DNA from: an uncultured Thiotrichaceae bacterium
GTDB taxonomy: Bacteria; Pseudomonadota; Gammaproteobacteria; Thiotrichales; Thiotrichaceae
DNA: 7,287 bases
Assembly: GCA_937931765.1 (NCBI GenBank)
Contig: CALHAO010000434.1
Coordinates: forward strand, 1-7,287
Direction: 5' to 3'
Shown: in pieces, positions 1-6,432 of the stretch
How the letters are laid out: each line of letters opens with the position of its first letter
Numbering within the stretch: position 1 is the first letter of the stretch
Made by a program: the position numbers and the translations under genes
The notes under the pieces: generated by a model
Databases searched by the model: none
Seen by the model: the letters and a program-made list of their open reading frames with translations, nothing else
Told to the model about the DNA's origin: nothing

Positions 1-2069
1 GCGGCTATCGCTTGTTGCAGGTATAAACGCGCCGCTTGCTGTTGGTGTAATTTCCAGTGCAAACGTCCGAGATTAACCAGCGCATACGGCAAACTAATCG
101 TCGGGCCGATTTGTTGATTCAGGCGAATACATTTCTCCAGCACCACCACACCTTCATCATACAAACCATTAACCAATAGGGAATGCCCCAAATTACCCAG
201 ATTAAACTGATAGCCGCCCTGGTCGCCTGCCGACTCAAATAAATCCATACTTTGCTGCCCACAGGCAATTGCATCCTCAAAACGGCCCTGTAAACGGCGT
301 AGAACCCCCTGCACCGCCAGACCCCGCGCCCACTGGACAGTGGAGCCGTACTGAGCCGCCATTTCGTTACCCACCGCCAGATGTTTGTCAGCTATATGAT
401 AATCATCCAGTAACACCGACAAACCACCGGCAGTTAACAAGGTAGTCGCCAACGTTGATGAGGGACGTAAAGTGCTGTGATTACCCAGAAAGTCCAGCGC
501 CCACTGACGCCCTTCTTTCCAGTGATTAGCCAGAAACCAGAATAGCCCCAACGCACTCGCTAGCTTCATGCCTAACTGTTGATCGGATGCCTGCAGCGAA
601 TGATTCGGATGGCACAACATCAAGCATTCCCGAAAATTATCATGCTCAGCGTTCAAACTCACAATATTATTGAGCTGCTGGCCACCCAGCATATCCGCAT
701 CAGCCTGTTCAGCCAGCGCCAGATGGTACTCAAAAAAGCGGCGGATCAGCACAGGATTATTCCCGGTCGCCCTACGTTCATTAGCATGACGGCGCATCAC
801 TTCATGCAAGGCATAGCGCCCTTCGGCATTACGCATCAACATGGACTTATTCATCAAACCGGCATAATCACCTAGTTTTGCACCAGCTATAGCCGACGCT
901 GCCTCGCGGGTAAAAGCACCCCGGAACAAGGCCAGGGTTTGCATAATATCCTGCTCTCTTGCTGTCAGCATGCTCCAGCTTTGTTGCAACACAACACCGA
1001 GACTGGCAGCACCCCCTTCATGCTGGTGTTTATGCTGCACTGACAGTAAATAACTTTTCATTTCCTCCAGAATTTCGGCACAACTCAGGTGCTGCACCCA
1101 ACGAGCTGCTATCTCAATGCCCAGCGGCATCCCACCCAACACATGGCAAATTTCCAGAACAACGGGCTGATCTGCTTCAGTCAGGGTGAAATCGTATTTA
1201 ATGCGCCGGGCAGTTTGAATAAACAACTGGCAAGCTGCTGATTCTGCAAATTGCTGACTGGTATCTGGTAAACTAAAACCACCCAGATGATAAACCCATT
1301 CGCCATAAATCTGTACAGGTAACCTTGAAGTCATCAGAATATTTAGGTTGGGGCAGTGAGTTAATAAATGTTCGCAGACCTCCACATCCGGCAACAGGTG
1401 CTCAATATTATCCAGAATTAATAATAAATGCTGTTGGTGTATTGCTTCGGCGAGTAACTCAGCGGGCTTACGCAAACCCTGTAATGAAACACCCATCACC
1501 TCAGCAATGGCGGCGGGTATCAGCTCAGCCTTTTGCAAAGTCGCCAGCGAGACAAAAACAACACCCTGCGCATAACACCCGTTTTGTACCAGCCGTTTAT
1601 GCAAAGCCTGACTCAGGCGCGATTTGCCCACACCACCAAAACCCATAATGACTACCAGCCGACACGCCGGATCACCCAACATGCCCTCCAATTGTGTCAG
1701 CTCATCAGTGCGCCCGATAAAGGACAACAGATCATCAGATGTGGCACTGACCGCTGGCGGGGTACACGTAAACAAATAGCCTTGTTTCGGAATTGTTTTC
1801 AGGATTTTAGGGGGTTTATCCTGCAGCACCTTACGGATTTCAGCAATACACTGCACCAGCGAATCATCGGTGACTGAAATATCCCGCCAAACCGTGGAAA
1901 AAATTTCTGCTTTACTAACGATCCGTCCGGCATTTTCCGCCAGCAATAAGAACACTTTCAGCGATTGTGGGCGCAGTTTTAATTTCTCACCACCCACACG
2001 GCATAAAAGCTGTAAATCAGTATGATAATAAATATCACCATACGCAATAATTTCAGGCTGTTCCCCCAT
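1..2069 (-). CDS. Winged-helix / NB-ARC (STAND) / TPR transcriptional regulator, C-terminus cut by window edge
   Basis: An uninterrupted reading frame enters from the left edge and begins at ATG 2069, giving about 689 residues without a stop, so the 3' end lies outside. Residues ~5-100 look like an OmpR/CadC-type winged helix: an RPQSLKVFLLL helix, a SKAEIF..VW segment, the recognition-helix region DDSLVQCIAEIRKVL, and the wing ending PKQGYLF (P94-F100). There is no receiver domain. Residues ~120-400 are a STAND/NB-ARC-like NTPase with Walker A GFGGVGKS (143-150, K149), Walker B LLLILDN (D220), a sensor-like TSR (247-249) and a GGMPLG motif (312-317). From ~505 onward the protein is helical with TPR-like repeats (for example LAVQGVLRRLQGRFEDAI and NLGNLGHSLLVNGLYDEGV). 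Family knowledge suggests an ATP-dependent signal-sensing transcription factor in the AfsR/MalT-like style, in which the TPRs hold the protein inactive or bind a partner. The ligand and targets are unknown. The gene lies 83 nt downstream of modC on the same strand. Confidence 0.9.
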   Translation of the reverse strand, partial: MGEQPEIIAYGDIYYHTDLQLLCRVGGEKLKLRPQSLKVFLLLAENAGRIVSKAEIFSTVWRDISVTDDSLVQCIAEIRKVLQDKPPKILKTIPKQGYLFTCTPPAVSATSDDLLSFIGRTDELTQLEGMLGDPACRLVVIMGFGGVGKSRLSQALHKRLVQNGCYAQGVVFVSLATLQKAELIPAAIAEVMGVSLQGLRKPAELLAEAIHQQHLLLILDNIEHLLPDVEVCEHLLTHCPNLNILMTSRLPVQIYGEWVYHLGGFSLPDTSQQFAESAACQLFIQTARRIKYDFTLTEADQPVVLEICHVLGGMPLGIEIAARWVQHLSCAEILEEMKSYLLSVQHKHQHEGGAASLGVVLQQSWSMLTAREQDIMQTLALFRGAFTREAASAIAGAKLGDYAGLMNKSMLMRNAEGRYALHEVMRRHANERRATGNNPVLIRRFFEYHLALAEQADADMLGGQQLNNIVSLNAEHDNFRECLMLCHPNHSLQASDQQLGMKLASALGLFWFLANHWKEGRQWALDFLGNHSTLRPSSTLATTLLTAGGLSVLLDDYHIADKHLAVGNEMAAQYGSTVQWARGLAVQGVLRRLQGRFEDAIACGQQSMDLFESAGDQGGYQFNLGNLGHSLLVNGLYDEGVVVLEKCIRLNQQIGPTISLPYALVNLGRLHWKLHQQQAARLYLQQAIA

Positions 2070-2085
2070 AATTTTTTTTACTCCT
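2070..2085 (-). promoter_or_regulatory. Ribosome binding site of the STAND regulator with A8 spacer
   Basis: AGGAG at 2081-2085 (complement strand) precedes the ATG at 2069 with an 11-nt spacer that contains a run of eight A. The spacing is longer than the usual 5-9 nt. The frame has no other start upstream before a stop at 2103-2105, so ATG 2069 is the best start despite the spacing. Confidence 0.6.
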
Positions 2086-2116
2086 GCTGCATCTAATATT
2101 TTTCATTTTTAAACTT

Positions 2117-2146
2117 ATTATCCGGAGTTTAGTAGAAGACTGAAAA
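2117..2146 (-). promoter_or_regulatory. Candidate sigma-70 promoter for the STAND regulator
   Basis: In the 83-nt gap after modC, the complement strand has GATAAT (2117-2122, 5/6 to the -10 consensus) and TTTTCA (2141-2146, 4/6 to the -35) separated by 18 nt. This would start transcription about 40 nt before the ATG. The match was made by eye in AT-rich DNA. Read-through from modABC is equally possible because no terminator is visible between the genes. Confidence 0.3.
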
Positions 2147-2152
2147 CTTAAC

Positions 2153-3256
2153 TCAAACAATCGACGTCGCTTTTATCTGCGCCAATACCAGCATCCCAAT
2201 TTTTAATTCCAGCCGCGCCGCTGATTTACGACTAATATGCGCCAGCAATAAACTCTCGCCCAGCTTTAACTGCACAACCACCAAACCCGGCTCGCCCTCG
2301 GTCATGTCCTGAATCTGTGCCGGTAATACATTGCTGATACTACTGTGCACTGGCGCTGCCAGAGCCACGCTGACATCCCGCGCATAAATCCGCAGGCGCA
2401 TCTCACTGCCGACTTCACGCGCTTCAGCCGCAGGCAGATTCAACACCCCGCCCGCAAAAACCACCTCAAGCTGCTGGTACTCCGGCTCATATAAATTCAC
2501 CACACCTTTTAAAACCGTGGACGCTTGTTTAGTATCTGCCAACGGTGAATCCAGCCGGGTTAACACAGATTCCAAAGTACCCGCTGCTACCACTTTGCCG
2601 TCCTCCAACATCACAATATGATCCGCCAGGCGCGTGACTTCCTGCGGTGAATGCGTGACGTAAATCACCGGAATTTCCAGCTCATTATGCATGCGGGTCA
2701 GAAAGGGCAAAATCTCCTGTTTGCGTTGCAGATCCAGTGCCGCCAGTGGTTCATCCATTAACAATAACTGCGGGCACACCGCCAAAGCGCGGGCAATGGC
2801 CACACGTTGCCGCTCACCGCCTGACAAACGATCCGGCATGCGCTGCAATAAATGGCCGATGCCCAATAATTCAATACTCTGTTCCAACGTCGCCGGATCA
2901 CGGATAAAGCGGCTGCGTTTACGCCCGAACGCCAGGTTTTTCTGTACATTCAGGTGCGGAAATAAGCTGGCCTCCTGAAAGACATAACCCAGCGGACGCT
3001 GCCATACCGGCTGAAAAATATTCTTTGCTGAATCAGCCCATACTTCACCATTCACTTTCAGATAAGCCGTATTAGCGGCTTCCAGTCCCGCAATACAACG
3101 TAACAAGGTACTTTTGCCACAACCGGAAGATCCGAATAATACGGTGATACCCTGCCCTGGAATCTGCTGATCCACGTCTAGCTTAAAACCGTCATATTCC
3201 AACTGAAAGCGGCAATGGATGCTTTTCGCGGTATCAGCCTGAAGCGGTGAATTCAT
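2153..3256 (-). CDS. modC: Molybdate ABC transporter ATP-binding protein ModC
   Basis: This 367-residue cytoplasmic ATPase energises molybdate import through ModB. All nucleotide-binding motifs are present: Walker A GSSGCGKST (42-50, K48), Q-loop Q94 in YVFQEASLFPH, ABC signature LSGGERQ (144-150), Walker B LLLMDEP (164-170, catalytic E169), D-loop ALD and H-loop H202. Residues ~305-364 form a TOBE/Mop-like domain (from SNVLPAQIQDM to VLAQIKAT), which in this family binds oxyanion and tunes activity. The length fits typical ModC (about 350-360). The start is ATG 3256, preceded by AGGAG with a 5-nt spacer. Its ATG overlaps the modB stop as ATGA, so translation is probably coupled. The LFPHLNV stretch and the TOBE domain, together with modA and modB upstream, separate it from sulfate or spermidine importer ATPases. 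Confidence 0.96.
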   Translation of the reverse strand: MNSPLQADTAKSIHCRFQLEYDGFKLDVDQQIPGQGITVLFGSSGCGKSTLLRCIAGLEAANTAYLKVNGEVWADSAKNIFQPVWQRPLGYVFQEASLFPHLNVQKNLAFGRKRSRFIRDPATLEQSIELLGIGHLLQRMPDRLSGGERQRVAIARALAVCPQLLLMDEPLAALDLQRKQEILPFLTRMHNELEIPVIYVTHSPQEVTRLADHIVMLEDGKVVAAGTLESVLTRLDSPLADTKQASTVLKGVVNLYEPEYQQLEVVFAGGVLNLPAAEAREVGSEMRLRIYARDVSVALAAPVHSSISNVLPAQIQDMTEGEPGLVVVQLKLGESLLLAHISRKSAARLELKIGMLVLAQIKATSIV

Positions 3257-3951
3257 GGCCGCTCCTGTTTCACATCATGCAGCTGTAGCGGTGTTTTGAG
3301 CACGCTATACATCACCAGTAGCACCAGAAAGGAAAACCCCAACAAGATACCGGATAGCCAATGCGCCTGGGTGTAATTCAGCGCCTCAACATGGTTATAA
3401 ATCTGCACTGATACCACGCGGGTTTTATCCGGAATATTACCGCCAATCATCAGCACCACCCCAAACTCACCCACCGTGTGCGCAAAACCCAGAATAGAGG
3501 CAGTGAGAAAGCCCGGTTTGGCTAAAGGAATCACCACGCTAAAGAAGGTATCAAGCGGACTGGCACGCAAGGTAGCCGCCACTTCCAACGGGCGCTGGCC
3601 GATCGCGGCAAAAGAGTTTTGTAAGGGTTGCACTACAAATGGCAGGGAATAAAAACAGGAAGCCACCACCAGCCCCCAAAAGGTAAACGGCAGCACACCC
3701 AGCCCTAAACTGGTAGTCAGTTTACCCAATGGCCCGGAAGGCCCCATCATCACCAATAGGTAAAAACCCAATACCGTCGGCGGCAAAACCAACGGCAAAG
3801 CCACCAAGGCATTCCACACCGGCTTCCAGCGCGAACGGGAATTATGCAGCCACCAAGCTAGCGGCGTGCCGATCAATAGCAGCAACACCGTTGTCGTAAA
3901 AGAAACTTTCAGCGTCAGCCATAACGCCCCCAGATCAGCATCAGTCAGCAC
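3253..3951 (-). CDS. modB: Molybdate ABC transporter permease ModB
   Basis: This 232-residue inner-membrane permease forms the homodimeric channel for molybdate. Five hydrophobic segments are visible at about 11-36, 46-70, 86-110, 146-170 and 198-218. The cytoplasmic coupling loop carries the EAA signature as EVAATLRASPLDTFF followed by the conserved PLAKPG (E123 to G147), which contacts ModC. The VALPLVLPPTVLGFYLL segment (50-66) and AHTVGEFGVVLMIGGNIP (157-174) are typical of ModB. The start is GTG at 3951, two nucleotides after the modA stop. Only a weak GGA-containing ribosome site sits inside the end of modA, so translation probably depends on coupling to modA. The stop overlaps the modC start by ATGA. 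Confidence 0.96.
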   Translation of the reverse strand: MLTDADLGALWLTLKVSFTTTVLLLLIGTPLAWWLHNSRSRWKPVWNALVALPLVLPPTVLGFYLLVMMGPSGPLGKLTTSLGLGVLPFTFWGLVVASCFYSLPFVVQPLQNSFAAIGQRPLEVAATLRASPLDTFFSVVIPLAKPGFLTASILGFAHTVGEFGVVLMIGGNIPDKTRVVSVQIYNHVEALNYTQAHWLSGILLGFSFLVLLVMYSVLKTPLQLHDVKQERP

Positions 3952-3953
3952 AC

Positions 3954-4739
3954 TTATTCCACGCTATCATGCTCTGGCGCTTCGGGACGGGTATAGCCAT
4001 ATGCCTGTAACACCTGATTGACGGTTTCGTTGCGCAGAAAGTCAAGCAGCTCAACCGCCACCGGATTTTCCAGCCCTTTCTTCAGTAACACAGCATCCTG
4101 CTTAATCGGCTGATAATACGCAGGTGGTACGATCCAGGCCGAGCCAGAAGTCACCTCACCCTGCTGCATAATTTGCGATACCGCGACAAAACCCAGCTCA
4201 GCATTACCGGTTTGTACGAACTGAAAAGCCTGAGAAATATTCTCCCCCATCACCACCCGCTCTTTCAGGGATTCTGTTAATGCCAGATATTGCAACACCT
4301 GCTCCGCAGCAATGCCATAAGGGGCGAGTTCGGGATTGGCTAAAGCAATATGGCGGAAATCACCATCCTTTAGAATCGCAGCATCAGTTTTAATATAATC
4401 AGGATTCGCTGACCACAAAGCCAGTGCACCTTGGGCATAGGTAAACACTGAGTCTGGATCAGCCAGGCCGTTTTTAATCAGTACAGCAGGTTTGTCAGTA
4501 TCAGCGGAGAGAAGCACTTCAAAGGGCGCACCGTAACGAATCTGCGCGGTAAATTTACCGGAGGAGCCGAAGGACAGCTTGGCCTCATGGCCAGTTTGCG
4601 CGCGGAATAATGCAGCGATTTCAGTCATCGGTTTACTGAAATTGGAGGCAACGGCTACCTGTACTTCACCCGCCAATGCACCGGCGACAAAGCAGTACAG
4701 GCAGCCGATACGCAACAAACCATTCCATAACCGCTTCAT
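3954..4739 (-). CDS. modA: Periplasmic molybdate-binding protein ModA
   Basis: This 261-residue secreted binding protein captures molybdate (or tungstate) and delivers it to ModBC. A signal peptide is visible: basic MKRLWNGLLR, hydrophobic core to about residue 21, then ALA (21-23) before GEVQVAV, where cleavage is likely. The mature part starts with the ModA hallmark VAVASNFSKPM (S32) and has the anion-pocket loop LSFGSSGKF (S59/S60). The NPELAPYGIAAEQVLQ segment (135-150), GNAELGFVAVSQI (178-190) and the PPAYYQPI tyrosine loop (205-212) follow. The LAPYG form resembles the Azotobacter-type ModA subgroup more than E. coli ModA; that placement is from memory of the family. ATG 4739 was chosen over an in-frame TTG at 4754 because AAAGGG lies 6 nt before the ATG and the signal peptide then begins normally with MKR. 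Confidence 0.95.
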   Translation of the reverse strand: MKRLWNGLLRIGCLYCFVAGALAGEVQVAVASNFSKPMTEIAALFRAQTGHEAKLSFGSSGKFTAQIRYGAPFEVLLSADTDKPAVLIKNGLADPDSVFTYAQGALALWSANPDYIKTDAAILKDGDFRHIALANPELAPYGIAAEQVLQYLALTESLKERVVMGENISQAFQFVQTGNAELGFVAVSQIMQQGEVTSGSAWIVPPAYYQPIKQDAVLLKKGLENPVAVELLDFLRNETVNQVLQAYGYTRPEAPEHDSVE

Positions 4740-4745
4740 GATGAT

Positions 4746-4751
4746 CCCTTT
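4746..4751 (-). promoter_or_regulatory. Ribosome binding site fixing the modA start
   Basis: AAAGGG on the complement strand lies 6 nt before ATG 4739. The alternative TTG at 4754 would lie upstream of this site and has no comparable purine-rich sequence in front of it, so the ATG start is preferred. Confidence 0.7.
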
Positions 4752-4768
4752 CAATTTAGAATCAGCGC

Positions 4769-4777
4769 ATTATGGCA
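4769..4777 (-). promoter_or_regulatory. Candidate extended -10 promoter of modABC
   Basis: The complement strand reads TG-C-CATAAT: an extended -10 element (TGn) with a 5/6 match to TATAAT at 4769-4774. No good -35 sits 16-18 nt upstream, which is common for extended -10 promoters or promoters that need an activator. The predicted start is near 4762, about 23 nt before the modA ATG. I saw no sequence resembling the E. coli ModE box. Confidence 0.35.
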
Positions 4778-4811
4778 GTAACACACAGGTAAGGGCTACA
4801 CCCTGCAAGCA

Positions 4812-4830
4812 TAGAAGTCTTCGACTTCTA
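4812..4830. repeat. Perfect 8-bp inverted repeat with 3-nt loop upstream of modA
   Basis: TAGAAGTC (4812-4819) and GACTTCTA (4823-4830) are exact reverse complements separated by TTC. The centre lies about 60 bp upstream of the predicted modA transcription start, where an activator or repressor could bind. There is no U-run on either side, so it does not look like an intrinsic terminator. It may be a protein-binding palindrome or a member of a dispersed short repeat; one copy in one window cannot separate these. Confidence 0.6.
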
Positions 4831-4862
4831 CAATAATTCAGCGTAAGGCCAGACCCTTTACA

Positions 4863-4896
4863 TTTAAAGAGCTGAAGCAACGTTCAGCCCTTTAAA
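4863..4896 (-). terminator. Intrinsic terminator of the pirin/FMN-reductase operon
   Basis: Arms 4863-4876 and 4883-4896 pair over 14 positions around a 6-nt loop (GCAACG on the plus strand). The single non-Watson-Crick position (A4870/C4889) becomes a U-G wobble in minus-strand RNA, so the stem is continuous in the direction that follows the reductase gene. In that RNA the stem has a GGGCUGAA core flanked by AAA and UUU runs. It begins 23 nt after the reductase stop codon and separates this operon from modABC. The A/U-symmetric flanks might allow weaker function on the other strand. Confidence 0.7.
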
Positions 4897-4919
4897 ATCA
4901 ATCAAGAATCACGCAACCA

Positions 4920-5447
4920 TTAAGCTGCTAAGTGGCTCACGGCTGCCTTAAGTTGCATGCGAATCTCATCATTACGCATCTGTCCGCTTTCACTATCAAA
5001 AGTGTCATAAAAACTCGGCACAGACACTGCAGCTTTCACTTCCATGCCAAAATGTGGCGCAGAAGCTTCAGCCATTTTCAAAACTGTCACCGCCCCACCC
5101 TTACCCGGCGATGTCGCCAGTAACACAGATGGCTTACTCTGAAAAACCTTTTGATCAATACGCGAAACCCAGTCAAACAGGTTTTTATAAGCTGCCGTGT
5201 AATTACCATTGTGTTCAGCAAAGCTGATTAACAAACCATCTGCTGCACCAATTTTTTCATAAAACTGCTGAGCGAACTCAGGAATACCACCAGCACCTTC
5301 ACGATCCGAACTATAAACCGGCATCTCATAATCATTGAGGTCTACATACTCAATGTCGGCACCTTCGATCAAACCAGCCGCATATTCCACCAAGCGGCGG
5401 TTAATCGACTGGCTACTGGTACTTGCTGCAAAAGCTAAAATTTTCAT
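4920..5447 (-). CDS. NAD(P)H-dependent FMN reductase family protein (flavodoxin-like fold)
   Basis: This 175-residue cytosolic protein fits the small NADPH-dependent FMN reductase / azoreductase-like family in length and pattern. The N-terminal strand MKILAFAAST is followed by the FMN phosphate-binding loop STSSQSINRRL (9-19). The GLLISFAEHNGNYTAAYKNLFDW region (71-93) corresponds to the family's conserved P-E-Y-N-G-S loop and helix; the usual PEYN appears here as AEHN, a mild variant. ATSPGKGGA (111-119) is the second flavin/nucleotide loop. Such enzymes pass electrons from NAD(P)H via FMN to flavins, quinones, chromate or azo compounds; the substrate here cannot be read from sequence. The start is ATG 5447, preceded by AAGGGA. 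It lies 21 nt after the pirin gene and is probably cotranscribed with it. Confidence 0.88.
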   Translation of the reverse strand: MKILAFAASTSSQSINRRLVEYAAGLIEGADIEYVDLNDYEMPVYSSDREGAGGIPEFAQQFYEKIGAADGLLISFAEHNGNYTAAYKNLFDWVSRIDQKVFQSKPSVLLATSPGKGGAVTVLKMAEASAPHFGMEVKAAVSVPSFYDTFDSESGQMRNDEIRMQLKAAVSHLAA

Positions 5448-5468
5448 GAGTTATTCCCTTTAAGTTGG

Positions 5469-6311
5469 TTACTGAGGTGGAAAACGCCCTTCACGCACTT
5501 CAGCCAAGGTCTGTTCAATTTCTTCCTGGGTGTTCATTACGAACGGCCCCCAGCGCACAATCGGCTCTTCGATCTTTTGGGCAGCGGCCAGCATCACCCG
5601 CGCATGGTCAGCGGTTTCAAACACCAACTCATCACCTTCACTTAAAATCAGCAGGCGGGGCGAGGCAGCGGACTGTGCTTCATTTGATGCACCCACCACC
5701 TGCGTTTCACCTTCAAACACATAAACAAAGGCATGATGATGCTCAGGTAAATTCAACACCAAGCGCCCAGCAGTCAAAGTAATATCCGCATACAGTGGCA
5801 CAGTACTGACATTTTCCACCACACCGCGATGCCCCAGTAATTCACCAGTAATCAGGCTAATTTGATTGCCTTCATGAGAGAACTTGGTGATTTCCTCAGC
5901 ACGGTACTCCTGATAATCAGGCGGGTTCATTTTGTCACGCGCCGCAAGATTCACCCACAACTGAAAACCAGCCATGCGACCTTCTTTCTGCTTAGGCATT
6001 TCCTCATGCATAATGCCACGTCCGGCACTCATCCACTGCACATCACCCGACGTTAAAATACCCTGCCGCCCCGTACTGTCTTTGTGCTCCATCGTGCCTT
6101 CCAGCATATAGGTCACCGTTTCAATGCCACGGTGAGGATGCATGGGGAAACCCGCCAAATAATCACCCGGTTTATCTGAACCAAAATGATCGAACAGCAA
6201 AAACGGATCAATATTATCCAACCCGCTCACAGGGAATAAACGGTTTATTTTTACGCCTGCTCCGTCTTGTGCAGCTAGTGGGGCCTGACTGTGTTGAATC
6301 TCGCGTCTCAT
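5469..6311 (-). CDS. Pirin family protein (bicupin, quercetinase/redox-sensor-like)
   Basis: This 280-residue protein has the two-cupin pirin layout. The N-terminal domain shows the metal-site motif FPMHPHRGIETVTYMLEG (55-72, H58 and H60) and GDVQWMSAGRGIMHEE (89-104, H102 and E104), matching the three-His/one-Glu iron site of human pirin and E. coli YhhW. FQLWVNL (116-122) is also typical. The C-terminal pirin domain covers about 170-275 and includes the His-rich EHHHAFVYVFEGE (190-202). Bacterial members have quercetin 2,3-dioxygenase activity in some cases and regulatory roles in others; the native substrate is often unknown. The start is ATG 6311 with AAGGAG 6 nt upstream. It is the first gene of an operon with the FMN reductase and is divergent from a LysR regulator. 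Confidence 0.93.
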   Translation of the reverse strand: MRREIQHSQAPLAAQDGAGVKINRLFPVSGLDNIDPFLLFDHFGSDKPGDYLAGFPMHPHRGIETVTYMLEGTMEHKDSTGRQGILTSGDVQWMSAGRGIMHEEMPKQKEGRMAGFQLWVNLAARDKMNPPDYQEYRAEEITKFSHEGNQISLITGELLGHRGVVENVSTVPLYADITLTAGRLVLNLPEHHHAFVYVFEGETQVVGASNEAQSAASPRLLILSEGDELVFETADHARVMLAAAQKIEEPIVRWGPFVMNTQEEIEQTLAEVREGRFPPQ

Positions 6312-6344
6312 AAGGTACTCCTTGTTACTTAATAGTATGGCTGT

Positions 6345-6373
6345 AGTATCCCATGTTTATCTGAATTTGATAA
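6345..6373 (-). promoter_or_regulatory. Candidate promoter of the pirin operon
   Basis: The complement strand has TTATCA (6368-6373, 4/6 to -35), a 17-nt spacer, and GATACT (6345-6350, 4/6 to -10) preceded by an extended -10 TGG. The predicted start is near 6338, about 27 nt before ATG 6311. Its -35 overlaps the -35 of the divergent LysR promoter. Confidence 0.4.
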
Positions 6374-6389
6374 TAAGCCTTATTTTCAA
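6367..6389. promoter_or_regulatory. Inverted repeat spanning both divergent promoters, candidate LysR operator
   Basis: TTGATAATAAG (6367-6377) and CTTATTTTCAA (6379-6389) form an 11-bp inverted repeat around a single central C with one mismatch (T6371/T6385). It covers the -35 and spacer of the LysR promoter and the -35 of the pirin promoter. LysR-type proteins usually bind dyads in such divergent regions, often of T-N11-A form. This dyad does not fit T-N11-A at its centre, so the assignment rests on position and symmetry only. Confidence 0.45.
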
Positions 6390-6395
6390 TAAACT
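6367..6395 (+). promoter_or_regulatory. Candidate sigma-70 promoter of the LysR gene
   Basis: TTGATA (6367-6372, 5/6 to -35), a 17-nt spacer and TAAACT (6390-6395, 4/6 to -10) are well placed, with a predicted start near 6402. This puts the TTG codons at 6367 and 6397 upstream of the transcript and supports TTG 6433 as the gene start. Confidence 0.45.
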
Positions 6396-6432
6396 GTTGT
6401 GTCACATCAACAATCCTAACAGTACTTATACC

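Noticed and set aside
579..1877. Four plus-strand open frames of 76-114 residues opposite the STAND regulator
   Set aside because: They lie antisense to a continuous, motif-rich frame, have no recognisable domains and no ribosome sites, and their composition is typical of antisense shadows.
1..2069. Anti-phage STAND (Avs-like) defence protein
   Set aside because: The N-terminal domain is a DNA-binding winged helix and not a nuclease or other effector, and no defence genes lie nearby, so a transcription factor is the simpler reading.
2112..2130. AAACT...AGTTT inverted arms between modC and the regulator as a terminator
   Set aside because: The stem is only 5 bp of A/T-rich pairs with a long loop; too weak for an intrinsic terminator.
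2691..2978. Plus- and minus-strand small frames inside modC
   Set aside because: modC has every ABC ATPase motif across this stretch; the small frames are out-of-frame shadows.
4740..4754. TTG 4754 as the start of modA
   Set aside because: It would add five residues before the signal peptide and lies upstream of the AAAGGG site; ATG 4739 is the better start.
4755..4862. Moco riboswitch or ModE box upstream of modA
   Set aside because: I saw neither the ModE-type dyad nor a multi-stem leader, and the predicted leader is only about 23 nt. A covariance-model search for the Moco RNA motif would decide this; a significant hit would overturn the rejection.
5465..6056. Plus-strand frames opposite the pirin gene
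   Set aside because: They overlap a full-length conserved bicupin on the other strand and have no similarity that I recognise.
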